The position numbers and the translations under genes are program-made. Shown piece by piece: positions 37,651 to 46,350 of a stretch of DNA of 64,000 bases (its first letter is position 1; each line of letters begins with the position of its first letter). Origin of the DNA: an uncultured Methylomonas sp. (GTDB lineage Bacteria; Pseudomonadota; Gammaproteobacteria; Methylococcales; Methylomonadaceae); contig CAKZJE010000106.1 of the NCBI GenBank assembly GCA_936941155.1, forward strand, positions 62,001 to 126,000, in the 5' to 3' direction. Under the pieces are notes generated by a model. The model was given only the letters and a program-made list of their open reading frames with translations. It was not told the origin of the DNA and did not search any database.

Positions 37651-38669
37651 TATTTAGGGAAAATAGAGTGAATATCGTCACCGATATTATTTAAATCCGC
37701 TGTTTTTGCAAATTGATCGTCCACTAATCCGACAATATTATTATTTTTTATCAATCCCAAACTTAACATATCATCCGCCATAGCCTGCATTTCTTCTTGT
37801 TTTGGTTGATAAAGATTAAACAGGACTCTATCAGCCGGTGTGTTTAAAGCGTAATTAACCAACGGCAAAGGCGCATTCCAATATTTTGACGCAATTTTTG
37901 CAGCCTGACCTAAATGACTTTTAGCCCAAAAACCAGATCGAGCTGCCGCAGTAACCATCATTTTGACGGTTTCAGGGTCTCTTTTAATAAAATCACCTCT
38001 TACTACCATCAAATTACAAATAAAATGTTCCGCAATTTCCTCTACATAAAACAGTTTTTCCGCTTCACCTGCTTTTAACGTTCTAGCTGCAAAAGGTTCA
38101 CCAACAAAATAAGCATCTAATACACCAGAGGCCAAAGCAGCCGCCATATCAGGTGGATTCATTTCCACGATTTTAATTTGCCCCTCCAACCCTCTTTTTT
38201 TCAACAGCTTTCTCAGGGTGATATTATGCCCTGAAAAACGAGTAGGGACGGCAATCGTGCTGCCTGCTAAATCACTTAATGATCGGATTTTTAAGCCTTT
38301 GCGGGTCACTAATGTGCTTTCATGGCGATTGCCAATATAAACGACTTTAACATCTTCACCTTGTTGCTTTAAAACGATGGAAAGCGGTGCAATAATAAAT
38401 GCTGCATCAATTTTTCCGTTGCGTAAAGACTCCGCCATTTCAGAAAAAGAGGAAAATTTCAAAGCGTTAAAACGAATATCTTCATTTCCTAAGCTTGCAT
38501 AATCCAATAAAGGAGCTGCCAAATTAGTTATTACAGGCATGTAGCCCATGTAAACTGTTTTTTTACTACCGTGATCAAAGTTTAAGTAATAATGCGCTGC
38601 TGAAATAAAAACTAACCAACTGATGACAATAGCCGTAATTTTTACAGGTAGGCTTAGTTTAAACGGCAT
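37650..38669 (-). CDS. NitT/TauT-family ABC transporter substrate-binding protein
   Basis: The protein (339 residues from ATG 38669) has an N-terminal hydrophobic segment (ITAIVISWLVFISAAHYYL) that could anchor it or be a signal sequence; no lipobox is visible. The NMT1/SsuA-like core follows: GYMPVITNLAAPLLDYASLG, then GKIDAAFIIAPLSIVLKQQ, and IRSLSDLAGSTIAVPTRFSG. Such proteins bind sulfonates, taurine, nitrate, bicarbonate or pyrimidine precursors; the substrate cannot be told by eye. The ATP-binding protein gene overlaps it by 11 bases; a GTG at 38678 is another possible start. Confidence 0.82.
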   Translation of the reverse strand: MPFKLSLPVKITAIVISWLVFISAAHYYLNFDHGSKKTVYMGYMPVITNLAAPLLDYASLGNEDIRFNALKFSSFSEMAESLRNGKIDAAFIIAPLSIVLKQQGEDVKVVYIGNRHESTLVTRKGLKIRSLSDLAGSTIAVPTRFSGHNITLRKLLKKRGLEGQIKIVEMNPPDMAAALASGVLDAYFVGEPFAARTLKAGEAEKLFYVEEIAEHFICNLMVVRGDFIKRDPETVKMMVTAAARSGFWAKSHLGQAAKIASKYWNAPLPLVNYALNTPADRVLFNLYQPKQEEMQAMADDMLSLGLIKNNNIVGLVDDQFAKTADLNNIGDDIHSIFPK

Positions 38670-39450
38670 AACTAACACCTAACATGAAAAATATCTCATC
38701 GCGTAATTCTCTTAGTTCTGGATGAGAACCTAAGTCTCGGGGTCTGCCAAAACTTAACTTTCGCTCCAATTTCACTTGTGAAGGTCGTCCACTCATCACA
38801 ATCACTCTGTCCCCCATAATCAATGCGTCATCAATATCATGAGTAACAACCAACGTGGTTTTTTTGATGAACTCGTGCATATTCACCACTTCTTCACGCA
38901 TTTTCATGTGCGTTAAAAAATCTAATCCACTAAAAGGCTCATCCATAATTAAAGTATCTGGATTAACCGCTAAAGCCCTTGCCAATTCTGCTCGACGCAA
39001 CATACCACCGGATAATTGATGCGGATAATGGTTTTCAAAATTCCCCAATTCAACCATATTAATGTAATCTTGAATAATTTTATGTTTTTTTTCTGTATCT
39101 TCTAAATGACGCACGCCAAGTTCAACATTTTCCCAAACAGTCATCCAAGGTAATAAACCGCTATGCTGAAACACAAAAATACTATCTGCTCGCGGCTGGC
39201 TAACCACCTCACCATTGATCAGCACATGTCCTGAAGTTGGTTTTTCAAACCCTGCAATCATACGCAACATAGTTGATTTTCCACAACCAGAAGGCCCTAA
39301 AATACAAACCATTTCTCCATCTTGGAATTCTAAATTAATATCATTTAAAACAACAATATCTTGATTTTTAAAACTTTTTTCTTCTCCACGAGCTATACGT
39401 CTTTGATCAATATAGGATTTTTTTAAATTTTTTATTTGAATATGACTCAT
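38659..39450 (-). CDS. NitT/TauT-family ABC transporter ATP-binding protein
   Basis: The ATPase subunit has 263 residues from ATG 39450 and contains Walker A GPSGCGKST near residue 56. The signature follows (LSGGMLRRAELARALAVNP), then Walker B TLIMDEPFSGLDFLT and switch His VVTHDIDDAL. It belongs to the SsuB/TauB/NrtC class. The start codon overlaps the permease stop by 1 base. An insertion of about 15 residues after the first strand (DQRRIARGEEKSFKNQD) is unusual. Confidence 0.92.
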   Translation of the reverse strand: MSHIQIKNLKKSYIDQRRIARGEEKSFKNQDIVVLNDINLEFQDGEMVCILGPSGCGKSTMLRMIAGFEKPTSGHVLINGEVVSQPRADSIFVFQHSGLLPWMTVWENVELGVRHLEDTEKKHKIIQDYINMVELGNFENHYPHQLSGGMLRRAELARALAVNPDTLIMDEPFSGLDFLTHMKMREEVVNMHEFIKKTTLVVTHDIDDALIMGDRVIVMSGRPSQVKLERKLSFGRPRDLGSHPELRELRDEIFFMLGVSYAV

Positions 39451-40211
39451 TATTTTGTCAGCCTTCCCCACGCAGTGGATTCAATATTGCCTAGTTTGCG
39501 CATAATAAAATCCAATAATAATCCTATAATTCCAATCGCAATCATTCCTACCATCACATAATCCATCCGCAGTGCGTTTCTGGAATCTAAAATCAAATAA
39601 CCCAGCCCAGATTGTACCGCTATCATTTCAGCAGCCACCACAACCAACCAAGCAATCGCAATAGTCATTCTTAACGCAGTAATCACTTGCGGAGTAATGG
39701 CGGGAATCACTATTTTTGTTAAAACCTCGTAACGGCTAAAATTAAAATTTGCCGCAACTTGGAAAAAAGTAGGTCTAATAGACTCAACAGCAACGCTAGT
39801 TGACACAACCATTGGAAAAAAGCTCGCTAAAAATATTAAAAAAATAGCAGGAGGGTCGCCAATTCCAAACCACAACATTGCTAAAGGAATCCACGCTAAT
39901 GGAGAAATAGGACGTAAAAACTGTACTAGAGGATTAAATAAAAACTTTGCATTTTCTAAGCGTCCTAAAATAATTCCTAAAGGTACGCCTAATAATACAG
40001 CAAGTGAAAAACCAATACTGACCCTAAAAAGACTCGCAACTGTATTTTTTAATAATTTACCATTAACAATTAACTCTTCAGTGCTTATTAAAACTTCAAT
40101 CGGCTTTGGAAAGTTATTGCTACTTATATCACCAAAGCGCGTAACTAACTCCCATAGAATTATGATAAAAAAAAATGTTACTAATGGATAAATTATTCTT
40201 TTATGAGGCAT
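39450..40211 (-). CDS. NitT/TauT-family ABC transporter permease
   Basis: The 253 residues have six membrane segments, starting IIYPLVTFFFIIILWELVTR, and the BPD_transp_1 EAA region FFPMVVSTSVAVESIRPTFF with a coupling helix ANFNFSRYEVLTKIVIPAIT. It is an SsuC/TauC-type permease. The gene starts a six-gene minus-strand run (permease, ATPase, binding protein, def, Sel1 protein, gltX). The 122 bp upstream of it separate it from the chemosensory operon, whose parA ends at 40334. Confidence 0.92.
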   Translation of the reverse strand: MPHKRIIYPLVTFFFIIILWELVTRFGDISSNNFPKPIEVLISTEELIVNGKLLKNTVASLFRVSIGFSLAVLLGVPLGIILGRLENAKFLFNPLVQFLRPISPLAWIPLAMLWFGIGDPPAIFLIFLASFFPMVVSTSVAVESIRPTFFQVAANFNFSRYEVLTKIVIPAITPQVITALRMTIAIAWLVVVAAEMIAVQSGLGYLILDSRNALRMDYVMVGMIAIGIIGLLLDFIMRKLGNIESTAWGRLTK

Positions 40212-40333
40212 TCATTGTCCTTTGTGAACTAAAATAATTAACATAAAAACATTAAAATATTTTTTAAATATATTTAAGATTTTATCAACTTATCTACATT
40301 ATTTAGAATAGAGGTACAGTTAAAAATCTGACT

Positions 40334-41236
40334 TTAAACCGCTTCAACTTCTTTAGCTAATGCTTTATATTGCAGTGCGGAAGTTGATTTTTCATCATAA
40401 AATATCACAGGCTGATTCACTATTTGTGACTCTTGCATTTTAAAATCAAAATTGATAATCGTATTAAACATTTTGTCTTTATAGCGGGCTTTTAATTTGG
40501 AAAAAACAACTTTCGACGCAGTGTTTTTTTCATCATACATTGTTAATAATACTCGGTAATCTAACAAATGTGTTTTTGCTAACGCTTTGATAATATTCTC
40601 AGTTTGCATCACGCCATTCATTGCTAAAAACTCGGCTTGTGTTGGCACGATCACAAAATCAGCGGCGAGCAAAGCATTCGGAGTAAAAAATTTTATTGAA
40701 GGCGGTGTATCAATTAAAATGCAATCAAAATGACTTTTAATCGGCTCTAATAAATTGCGCAGAAAAAAACCAAAATCTTTTTGTTGTAAACAATCTTTTG
40801 CTAATAACGACATTTTGCTATTAGCTGGCAATAACCATAAATTAGGACGAACACTTTTCACTATTTTTAATATTTCGGCTTCTTTTTTCATCACTTCATA
40901 AAAAGAAAGCTGATTTTTTTGTCCTAATAACAAACTTAAATTAGCTTGCACATCAAAATCAATTAATAAAACTCTTTTTCCTGATAATGACAGAGATGCG
41001 CCTAAATTAAGACAAGTTGATGTTTTTGCTACGCCGCCTTTTTGATTGCAAATTGCAATAATTTTTTTATCAGGGGCAATATTGTGGGGAGTTAATTCAT
41101 AAACATCTTCTTTGGGAGATGTATCAACTGAAAAAACATGTTCGCATTTTGAACATCTGACTTTAAATAAAGTTTTTTTGATTAAACTAATATCTAATTG
41201 AAATCGTGTTTTGCATTTATCACAAATAATAATCAT
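40334..41236 (-). CDS. ParA-type ATPase with N-terminal zinc ribbon
   Basis: The 300-residue protein is a fusion. Residues 1-42 are an MJ0042-type zinc ribbon (CDKC near 5 and CSKC near 29). A ParA/MinD/Soj ATPase follows: deviant Walker A CNQKGGVAKTSTCLNLG near residue 64, DFDVQANLSLLLGQ, and Walker B-like CILIDTPPSIKF. ParA ATPases of this class position plasmids, chromosomes and chemosensory arrays. It is the last gene of the chemosensory operon, 20 bases after the CheB-like gene, so an array-positioning role like ParC is plausible. The zinc-ribbon fusion is not part of known ParC proteins. Confidence 0.85.
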   Translation of the reverse strand: MIIICDKCKTRFQLDISLIKKTLFKVRCSKCEHVFSVDTSPKEDVYELTPHNIAPDKKIIAICNQKGGVAKTSTCLNLGASLSLSGKRVLLIDFDVQANLSLLLGQKNQLSFYEVMKKEAEILKIVKSVRPNLWLLPANSKMSLLAKDCLQQKDFGFFLRNLLEPIKSHFDCILIDTPPSIKFFTPNALLAADFVIVPTQAEFLAMNGVMQTENIIKALAKTHLLDYRVLLTMYDEKNTASKVVFSKLKARYKDKMFNTIINFDFKMQESQIVNQPVIFYDEKSTSALQYKALAKEVEAV

Positions 41237-41256
41237 AACAGGCTCGTATTTAATGC

Positions 41257-42315
41257 TTAAGATAAAGTAGCTGCTTTTTCATTAATTAAAGCTTCTATTT
41301 CATGGGAGAGTTTTATTTCTTCAACAATCATATCAACTACCCCTCTTTCAATAGCGCATTTAGCTAAATTAGGATAAACACAAGTATCCGTTTTTTGTGC
41401 CATTGTAATGCCTGATTTTTCTTTAATATTAAAAAATCCGTCAGAGCCATCATCGCCAATCCCTGTCAATAATAGCCCGATTGTACGTCGCCCAAACACA
41501 TTAGCAGCGGATGAAAACAAGGTATTTAAAGGTTTTCCCACTGCCTCGCCTACTTTTAAATACGCTTCTTGGTTGTCATTAACTTCTATGGATAATGAAT
41601 ATTCATTAGAGGCCACATAACACACACCGGCTTCTAAAATAGTTCCATCTGTTGCCTCGCACATATGCCAAGCCGTATATTTATCAAACTCTTTTACAAA
41701 TGCGGGTAAAATTTTGGGAGAAATTTCTTGCATAACAACGGCGGCGGCGGATAGTTTAGGCGGTAATTCTGAAAAAATACGAATGGACGTATTAGGCCCA
41801 CCTAACGTTGTTCCCATTAACAATAAATAATCTAACGCCTGTAATCCATAATAATCTTCTAGTTTATTTAATTCATCCGATGGTTGAATTTTTACTCGAT
41901 GGATATTATCAATATTAACGGCAACCGCCATTTTTATCCTATCAATAATCTGTTGTTTAGCTTTGTGAATATCTTGCGAAATTGCTCCAGATGGTTTAGG
42001 CAGAAAATCCACCACACCTAATCTTAACGCTTCAAAAGTAATCGCTCCGTTGTTAAAAAGCGAACTTAGCATGACGATGGGAACTGGGCATTCTAACATA
42101 ATATGCCGCACGGTTCTGAGCCCGTCCATAATCGGCATATCAACATCAAGCGTAATCACATCAGGGCAAAGTTCTTTGATTTTTTCCAACGCTTGCAAGC
42201 CATTTTTTGCAGAACCTACCACTTCAATCTCTGCATCAGAATTTAAAATTTCGCTCACAGCCTTGACCATAAAACTTGCATCATCAACGACTAAAACTTT
42301 TATTTTTTCCGCCAC
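41257..42315 (-). CDS. CheB-like response regulator with degenerate methylesterase domain (copy 1)
   Basis: I chose GTG 42315, since AGGA lies 6 bases upstream; ATG 42345 is an alternative. The 352 residues start with a receiver domain (VLVVDDASFM, phospho-Asp in VITLDVDMPIMDG, then SSLFNNGA). The second half follows the CheB methylesterase order but lacks key residues. The Ser of the family GASTGG motif is replaced in LLMGTTLGGPN, and the catalytic His of the MQHMP motif is Glu in VVMQEISPKI. The Asp in LLTGIGDDGSDG is retained. It should therefore be inactive as an esterase/deamidase. The gene lies between cheA and parA. Confidence 0.85.
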   Translation of the reverse strand: MAEKIKVLVVDDASFMVKAVSEILNSDAEIEVVGSAKNGLQALEKIKELCPDVITLDVDMPIMDGLRTVRHIMLECPVPIVMLSSLFNNGAITFEALRLGVVDFLPKPSGAISQDIHKAKQQIIDRIKMAVAVNIDNIHRVKIQPSDELNKLEDYYGLQALDYLLLMGTTLGGPNTSIRIFSELPPKLSAAAVVMQEISPKILPAFVKEFDKYTAWHMCEATDGTILEAGVCYVASNEYSLSIEVNDNQEAYLKVGEAVGKPLNTLFSSAANVFGRRTIGLLLTGIGDDGSDGFFNIKEKSGITMAQKTDTCVYPNLAKCAIERGVVDMIVEEIKLSHEIEALINEKAATLS

Positions 42316-42387
42316 AGCGATCCTCTCAACTCGGAAGTATTTCAACAGATGAAACAGGCTAAATGCCCTAAAATCACTAGCCCCACA

Positions 42388-45300
42388 CTATTCAGCTAGT
42401 GATGCTAATGATTTTTTCTCTTGCTCGTGATGCTTTTTAATTTGCTTATCGGTCGTCATATTAATTAATTCATACACATCTAAAATTAAAGAAATACGTC
42501 CATCACCAATAATAGTTGCGCCAGAAAAACAATTTTGCTCATGCAAATAATCGGCTAGCGGTTTAATAACCACTTCTTCTTGTCCTAAGAGCGCGTCAAC
42601 CATTAAACCAATCCGTTGATTGCCCGTGTTTACGACAACCACAAAGAAATCGGTTTCGCCTGATTTTTGACTGGATTGAAGTCGGAATAACGTAGCCAAA
42701 CGGAAAATAGGCAAAGTTTTACCGCGTAAATACATCACCTCGGTTTCTTCCATAATTGAAATTTCCGATTCAGAAACCCGCAATGTTTCTTCTACGTTAG
42801 CTAATGGAATCGTGAAAGAATCTTCTCCAACCCGCACCAACAATGCCTGAATAATCGCAAGTGTTAGTGGGATTTTTAAGCGAATTTTAGTTTCAATCCC
42901 AATTTTTGATTCAACTTCAATTGTGCCATTTAATTTCTCAATATTCTTTTTCACCACATCCATGCCCACGCCACGCCCGGAAGTGCTGTTTATTTCTTTC
43001 GCAGTTGAAAAACCCGGCATCATAATAAAACGCGTTAAATCTTCTTTCGTCATTCTGTTTAGCTCTTCTTTGCTAAACAAATTCATTTCTTCGGCTTTAG
43101 CTTTGATTTTATCCGTATCAATGCCTTTGCCATCATCGGTCACTTCAATCACGATATGGTTACTTTCATGGTACGCCTCTAAAATCAACGTGCCTGTTTC
43201 GGATTTGCCTGCTTTTTTCCGCATCTCAGGTGTTTCAATGCCATGACCTATCGCATTTCTAATCATGTGGATTAAAGGATCTGAAATTTCTTCAATAATC
43301 ATTTTATCCAGCTCAGTTTCCTCGCCTCGAATTTCTAACTGAACTTTTTTAGCGTTTACATGAGCCAAATCGTGCACTAAGCGTGGATAGCGATTGAAAA
43401 TCTGTGCAATCGGCAACATCCTGACTTTCATCACGCCTTCTTGCAATTCATTTGAGGTGCGACCTAACGAAATCACCGCCTCACTAAAACGATACGCAAA
43501 AGTGCGCACAGGTTTTAAATCTTTTTGCCCTAACCCAGTCACAGATTTTAAATACTGTTGTAGCTCATTAATTTCACTGGCTAATTGGAAAAAATACGCT
43601 CTATCAACAATTAACTCACCGACTTGATTCATTAACGAATCAATTTTATCGGCATCTACGCGAATACTTTTCTTAAATGCCTTATCTGCACTAACTTCTG
43701 TTTTAGCTTTTTTCACAGTATTGTTATCTACTGCATTTATCACTGCGTTTGGTTTTGGCGTTGCTTCGGGCGTTGAAGTTCCTTTAACTTCTTCTTTGAT
43801 AGCATTGATAACTTTAGTGGGAATTTCTTGGTTTGCCTGATCTAACGTTTTAATATTCAGTTGCAAACTGTGTTCTTTTTCAGCTTTGGCTCGACTTTGC
43901 TCTTCTTTGCTAGTCGCAAGCAATGCACCAAATAACTCGTTAACCGGCTCAGAAGTAATGGAATGTTCAATAGAAGAATCTAAAGCACTGCTTAGTTTTT
44001 TAAATAAATCTGAGTCTTCCCCATCGTCTTCGGCGTAATTTATTTCTACACCAGATGGCTCTGGAATACTCACTATGGCAAGTTTTTCTGCTGCAACAGT
44101 ATTCGGCTGTTCTTGAATTAAGTCGTTAATGAAAGCAAGAGTCGCCGTTTCTGTCGCCTCATCAATCACTAAATTATCTAAAGAATGTACGAATGGATTT
44201 AACTCTGGAGTTGGTTTTTTTACCGCTGTTGCGGCTTCTTGCAGTTGTGGAAAAATAGATTGCAGCTTCCGCAAATAGTCATTCATAAATGCAAATGACA
44301 TAGGCTCAGTGACAATTGTTAAATTTTCCAAACAATCAATCACTTCCTCTATCCATTTGACATAAATGATTGTCAATTGTTGGTACGCCATATAATTAGC
44401 TGAAAACTTAAGGCTTTCCAACGCTTCCAGCGAGGCGTTTAATAATTCTGCTGGATTGTTTGCGCTAGGTAGTTTCTCAACATAGTCATTGAGTAATGAA
44501 AATTTTTCTTTCAGCTGTTGTATAAAGATACCAAACAGTTCTTGGTCATATTCTTCATCTGGTAAAACAAAATCTTCATTCAATTCAGGCGCAAGTTCAA
44601 TCGCTGTTTCTGGCTGCGTTTCTTCAGACAAAAATTCAGAAATCTCATTGTCCGCACTGCTTTCTGCCAAAAATTCTGATAAGTCATCTTCTTGATTATT
44701 ATCGTTATTCTCTACAGAAAGAAAATCTTCCGCTTGCTCCTGAGTATCTCCAGATAAGAATGAACTGATGTCATCATCTATCTTTTCTTCCGTGACAAAT
44801 GACGATAATTCTTCTTCAGGATTCTCATTGCTGAGAAAACTCACTTGTTGTTCTTCAGTGCTTTCAGACAAGAAAGAACTAAAGTCATCTTCTAAATTAT
44901 CTTCAGTTAAAAATGCCGATAAATCCTCATCCCCAGTGGCTTCTTCTAGGAATGAGGAAATCTCTACATCATCTTGTGATGCAGATGTTGCTGTTGGACT
45001 TTCGGCTATGACTGTTGCACTATCCTCTGTTAAGTGGTGATTAATTTGTGCAATTAAATCATCTACTTCGGTTTGCTCTGTTTGGGTTCGCTCTAAGTCC
45101 GTAACTAATAAACTAATCCTATCTTTAGTCTTAATCATTAGGTCAACAATCTCTATTGTGACTTGTCTTTGCCCATTTCTGAGCAAATCGAGCAAATCTT
45201 CTAACACATGACTTAAAGCTGACACTTTATCTAACCCCACAAACTGTGCTGCGCCTTTAATGGTGTGCATCGCTCGGAAAATAGTATTCAGTAGCTCAAG

Positions 45301-45402
45301 ATTATTTGGATTTGTTTCAAGCTCAAGCAAGGCATTTTCCATTTCATCCAAGCTCTCCCCTGCACCTGTTACAAAGTCTTCAAGTAGAGATAAATCAATC
45401 AT
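42388..45402 (-). CDS. cheA: Chemotaxis histidine kinase CheA
   Basis: CheA passes phosphate from the receptor array to response regulators. ATG 45402 (ribosome-binding site AAGG) gives 1004 residues. HPt P1 carries the phospho-His in FRAMHTIKGAAQFV near residue 46. About 145-270 is an acidic linker of nine FL-centred units (for example DLSAFLTED, DISSFLSGD). A second HPt-like helical segment (LFGIFIQQLKEKFSLL, then ALESLKFSANYMAY) lacks a His. The dimerisation region, then the HATPase boxes DPLIHMIRNAIGHGIETP, VTDDGKGID and GRGVGMDVVKKNIEKL follow, and a CheW-like regulatory domain ends the protein. The genes before and after are cheY and cheB-like. Confidence 0.94.
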   Translation of the reverse strand: MIDLSLLEDFVTGAGESLDEMENALLELETNPNNLELLNTIFRAMHTIKGAAQFVGLDKVSALSHVLEDLLDLLRNGQRQVTIEIVDLMIKTKDRISLLVTDLERTQTEQTEVDDLIAQINHHLTEDSATVIAESPTATSASQDDVEISSFLEEATGDEDLSAFLTEDNLEDDFSSFLSESTEEQQVSFLSNENPEEELSSFVTEEKIDDDISSFLSGDTQEQAEDFLSVENNDNNQEDDLSEFLAESSADNEISEFLSEETQPETAIELAPELNEDFVLPDEEYDQELFGIFIQQLKEKFSLLNDYVEKLPSANNPAELLNASLEALESLKFSANYMAYQQLTIIYVKWIEEVIDCLENLTIVTEPMSFAFMNDYLRKLQSIFPQLQEAATAVKKPTPELNPFVHSLDNLVIDEATETATLAFINDLIQEQPNTVAAEKLAIVSIPEPSGVEINYAEDDGEDSDLFKKLSSALDSSIEHSITSEPVNELFGALLATSKEEQSRAKAEKEHSLQLNIKTLDQANQEIPTKVINAIKEEVKGTSTPEATPKPNAVINAVDNNTVKKAKTEVSADKAFKKSIRVDADKIDSLMNQVGELIVDRAYFFQLASEINELQQYLKSVTGLGQKDLKPVRTFAYRFSEAVISLGRTSNELQEGVMKVRMLPIAQIFNRYPRLVHDLAHVNAKKVQLEIRGEETELDKMIIEEISDPLIHMIRNAIGHGIETPEMRKKAGKSETGTLILEAYHESNHIVIEVTDDGKGIDTDKIKAKAEEMNLFSKEELNRMTKEDLTRFIMMPGFSTAKEINSTSGRGVGMDVVKKNIEKLNGTIEVESKIGIETKIRLKIPLTLAIIQALLVRVGEDSFTIPLANVEETLRVSESEISIMEETEVMYLRGKTLPIFRLATLFRLQSSQKSGETDFFVVVVNTGNQRIGLMVDALLGQEEVVIKPLADYLHEQNCFSGATIIGDGRISLILDVYELINMTTDKQIKKHHEQEKKSLASLAE

Positions 45403-45414
45403 AGCCAATCCTTA

Positions 45415-45768
45415 TCAATCGCTGATAACATCAAGAATATCTTGTGCTTTATGCTTATTTACAAAGCCTACTGCGCCAATACTTGCTACATCATTGCCGT
45501 ATTTTTCTTTATCTAAGTTCGATAGAAAAAGGATGTGAGCATCGCCGTCATAATTTAAGATTAACCTCGCCGCGCTCAAGCCATCCATTTCACCCATGGT
45601 AATATCCATTGTGACTAAATCGGGCTTTAAGCTTTTGTAAAGCTCTAAGGCCTCAAGCCCGTTTTTAGCTTCGCCCACAATAGAATGACCACCTTTATCA
45701 GCTAGGACTTTAGACAGCATTTTTCGCATCATTGAGGAGTCATCAACAATTAAGATACGTTTGCTCAT
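45415..45768 (-). CDS. cheY: CheY-like single-domain response regulator
   Basis: The 117 residues are one receiver domain: ILIVDDSSMMRKML (acidic pair), phospho-Asp in LVTMDITMGEMDGL near residue 55, and FLSNLDKEKYG (Ser in place of Thr87). The end has AVGFVNKHKAQDILDVI with the conserved Lys. No output domain. It lies directly before cheA, as expected for an operon CheY. The partner could be a flagellar or pilus motor. Confidence 0.9.
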   Translation of the reverse strand: MSKRILIVDDSSMMRKMLSKVLADKGGHSIVGEAKNGLEALELYKSLKPDLVTMDITMGEMDGLSAARLILNYDGDAHILFLSNLDKEKYGNDVASIGAVGFVNKHKAQDILDVISD

Positions 45769-45798
45769 AAATTCACCACTTTTGTCATACTTAACTTA

Positions 45799-46332
45799 TT
45801 ATTCATCCGCATCATTATTGTCCTGATTAAGCGTGATGCTTTTTAGTTTTTTCACTTCGTCAACCAGCAAAATGCGACTAAAATCAAGTAGGATAAGTAG
45901 GTTGTCATCAATTTCACAAACACCTCTGATGTATTGACTGTGCAATCCTGCCACTAAAATATCAGGCGGTGGGTCAATGCTATTTTCTTGAACTTTGATA
46001 ACTTCAGTAACAGAATCAACAATAAAGCCTGTGACTCTGCCACCTATATCTAAAATTAAAATCCAATCCTTTTCTTTTGCATAACTTGAGCTATGCAGAT
46101 TAAGCCGTTTGCGTAAATCAATGACGGGAATAATGCTACCGCGCAAATTAATCACACCTTCTACAAACTCAGGTGAATTAGGAACATAGGTAATCGGCGC
46201 GGAACGAATAATCTCCTGAACCATCAGAATGTCCACGCCAAAAATTTCTTTACCTATCTTAAAGCCCACCAGTTGAATGAGTTGTTCTTTATCCGATGAG
46301 TCAATTCTACTTGCTGTATATCTATCAGCCAC
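45799..46332 (-). CDS. cheW: CheW coupling protein
   Basis: CheW links receptors to CheA. The 177 residues match the CheW beta-barrel fold: LVGFKIGKEIFGVDILMVQE, then NSPEFVEGVINLRGSIIPVI and IGGRVTGFIVDSVTEVIKV. GLHSQYIRGVCEIDDNLLIL is near the end. It lies 18 bases after the MCP gene and 30 bases before cheY. Confidence 0.93.
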   Translation of the reverse strand: MADRYTASRIDSSDKEQLIQLVGFKIGKEIFGVDILMVQEIIRSAPITYVPNSPEFVEGVINLRGSIIPVIDLRKRLNLHSSSYAKEKDWILILDIGGRVTGFIVDSVTEVIKVQENSIDPPPDILVAGLHSQYIRGVCEIDDNLLILLDFSRILLVDEVKKLKSITLNQDNNDADE

Positions 46333-46350
46333 AACAAATACTCCTTAAGA

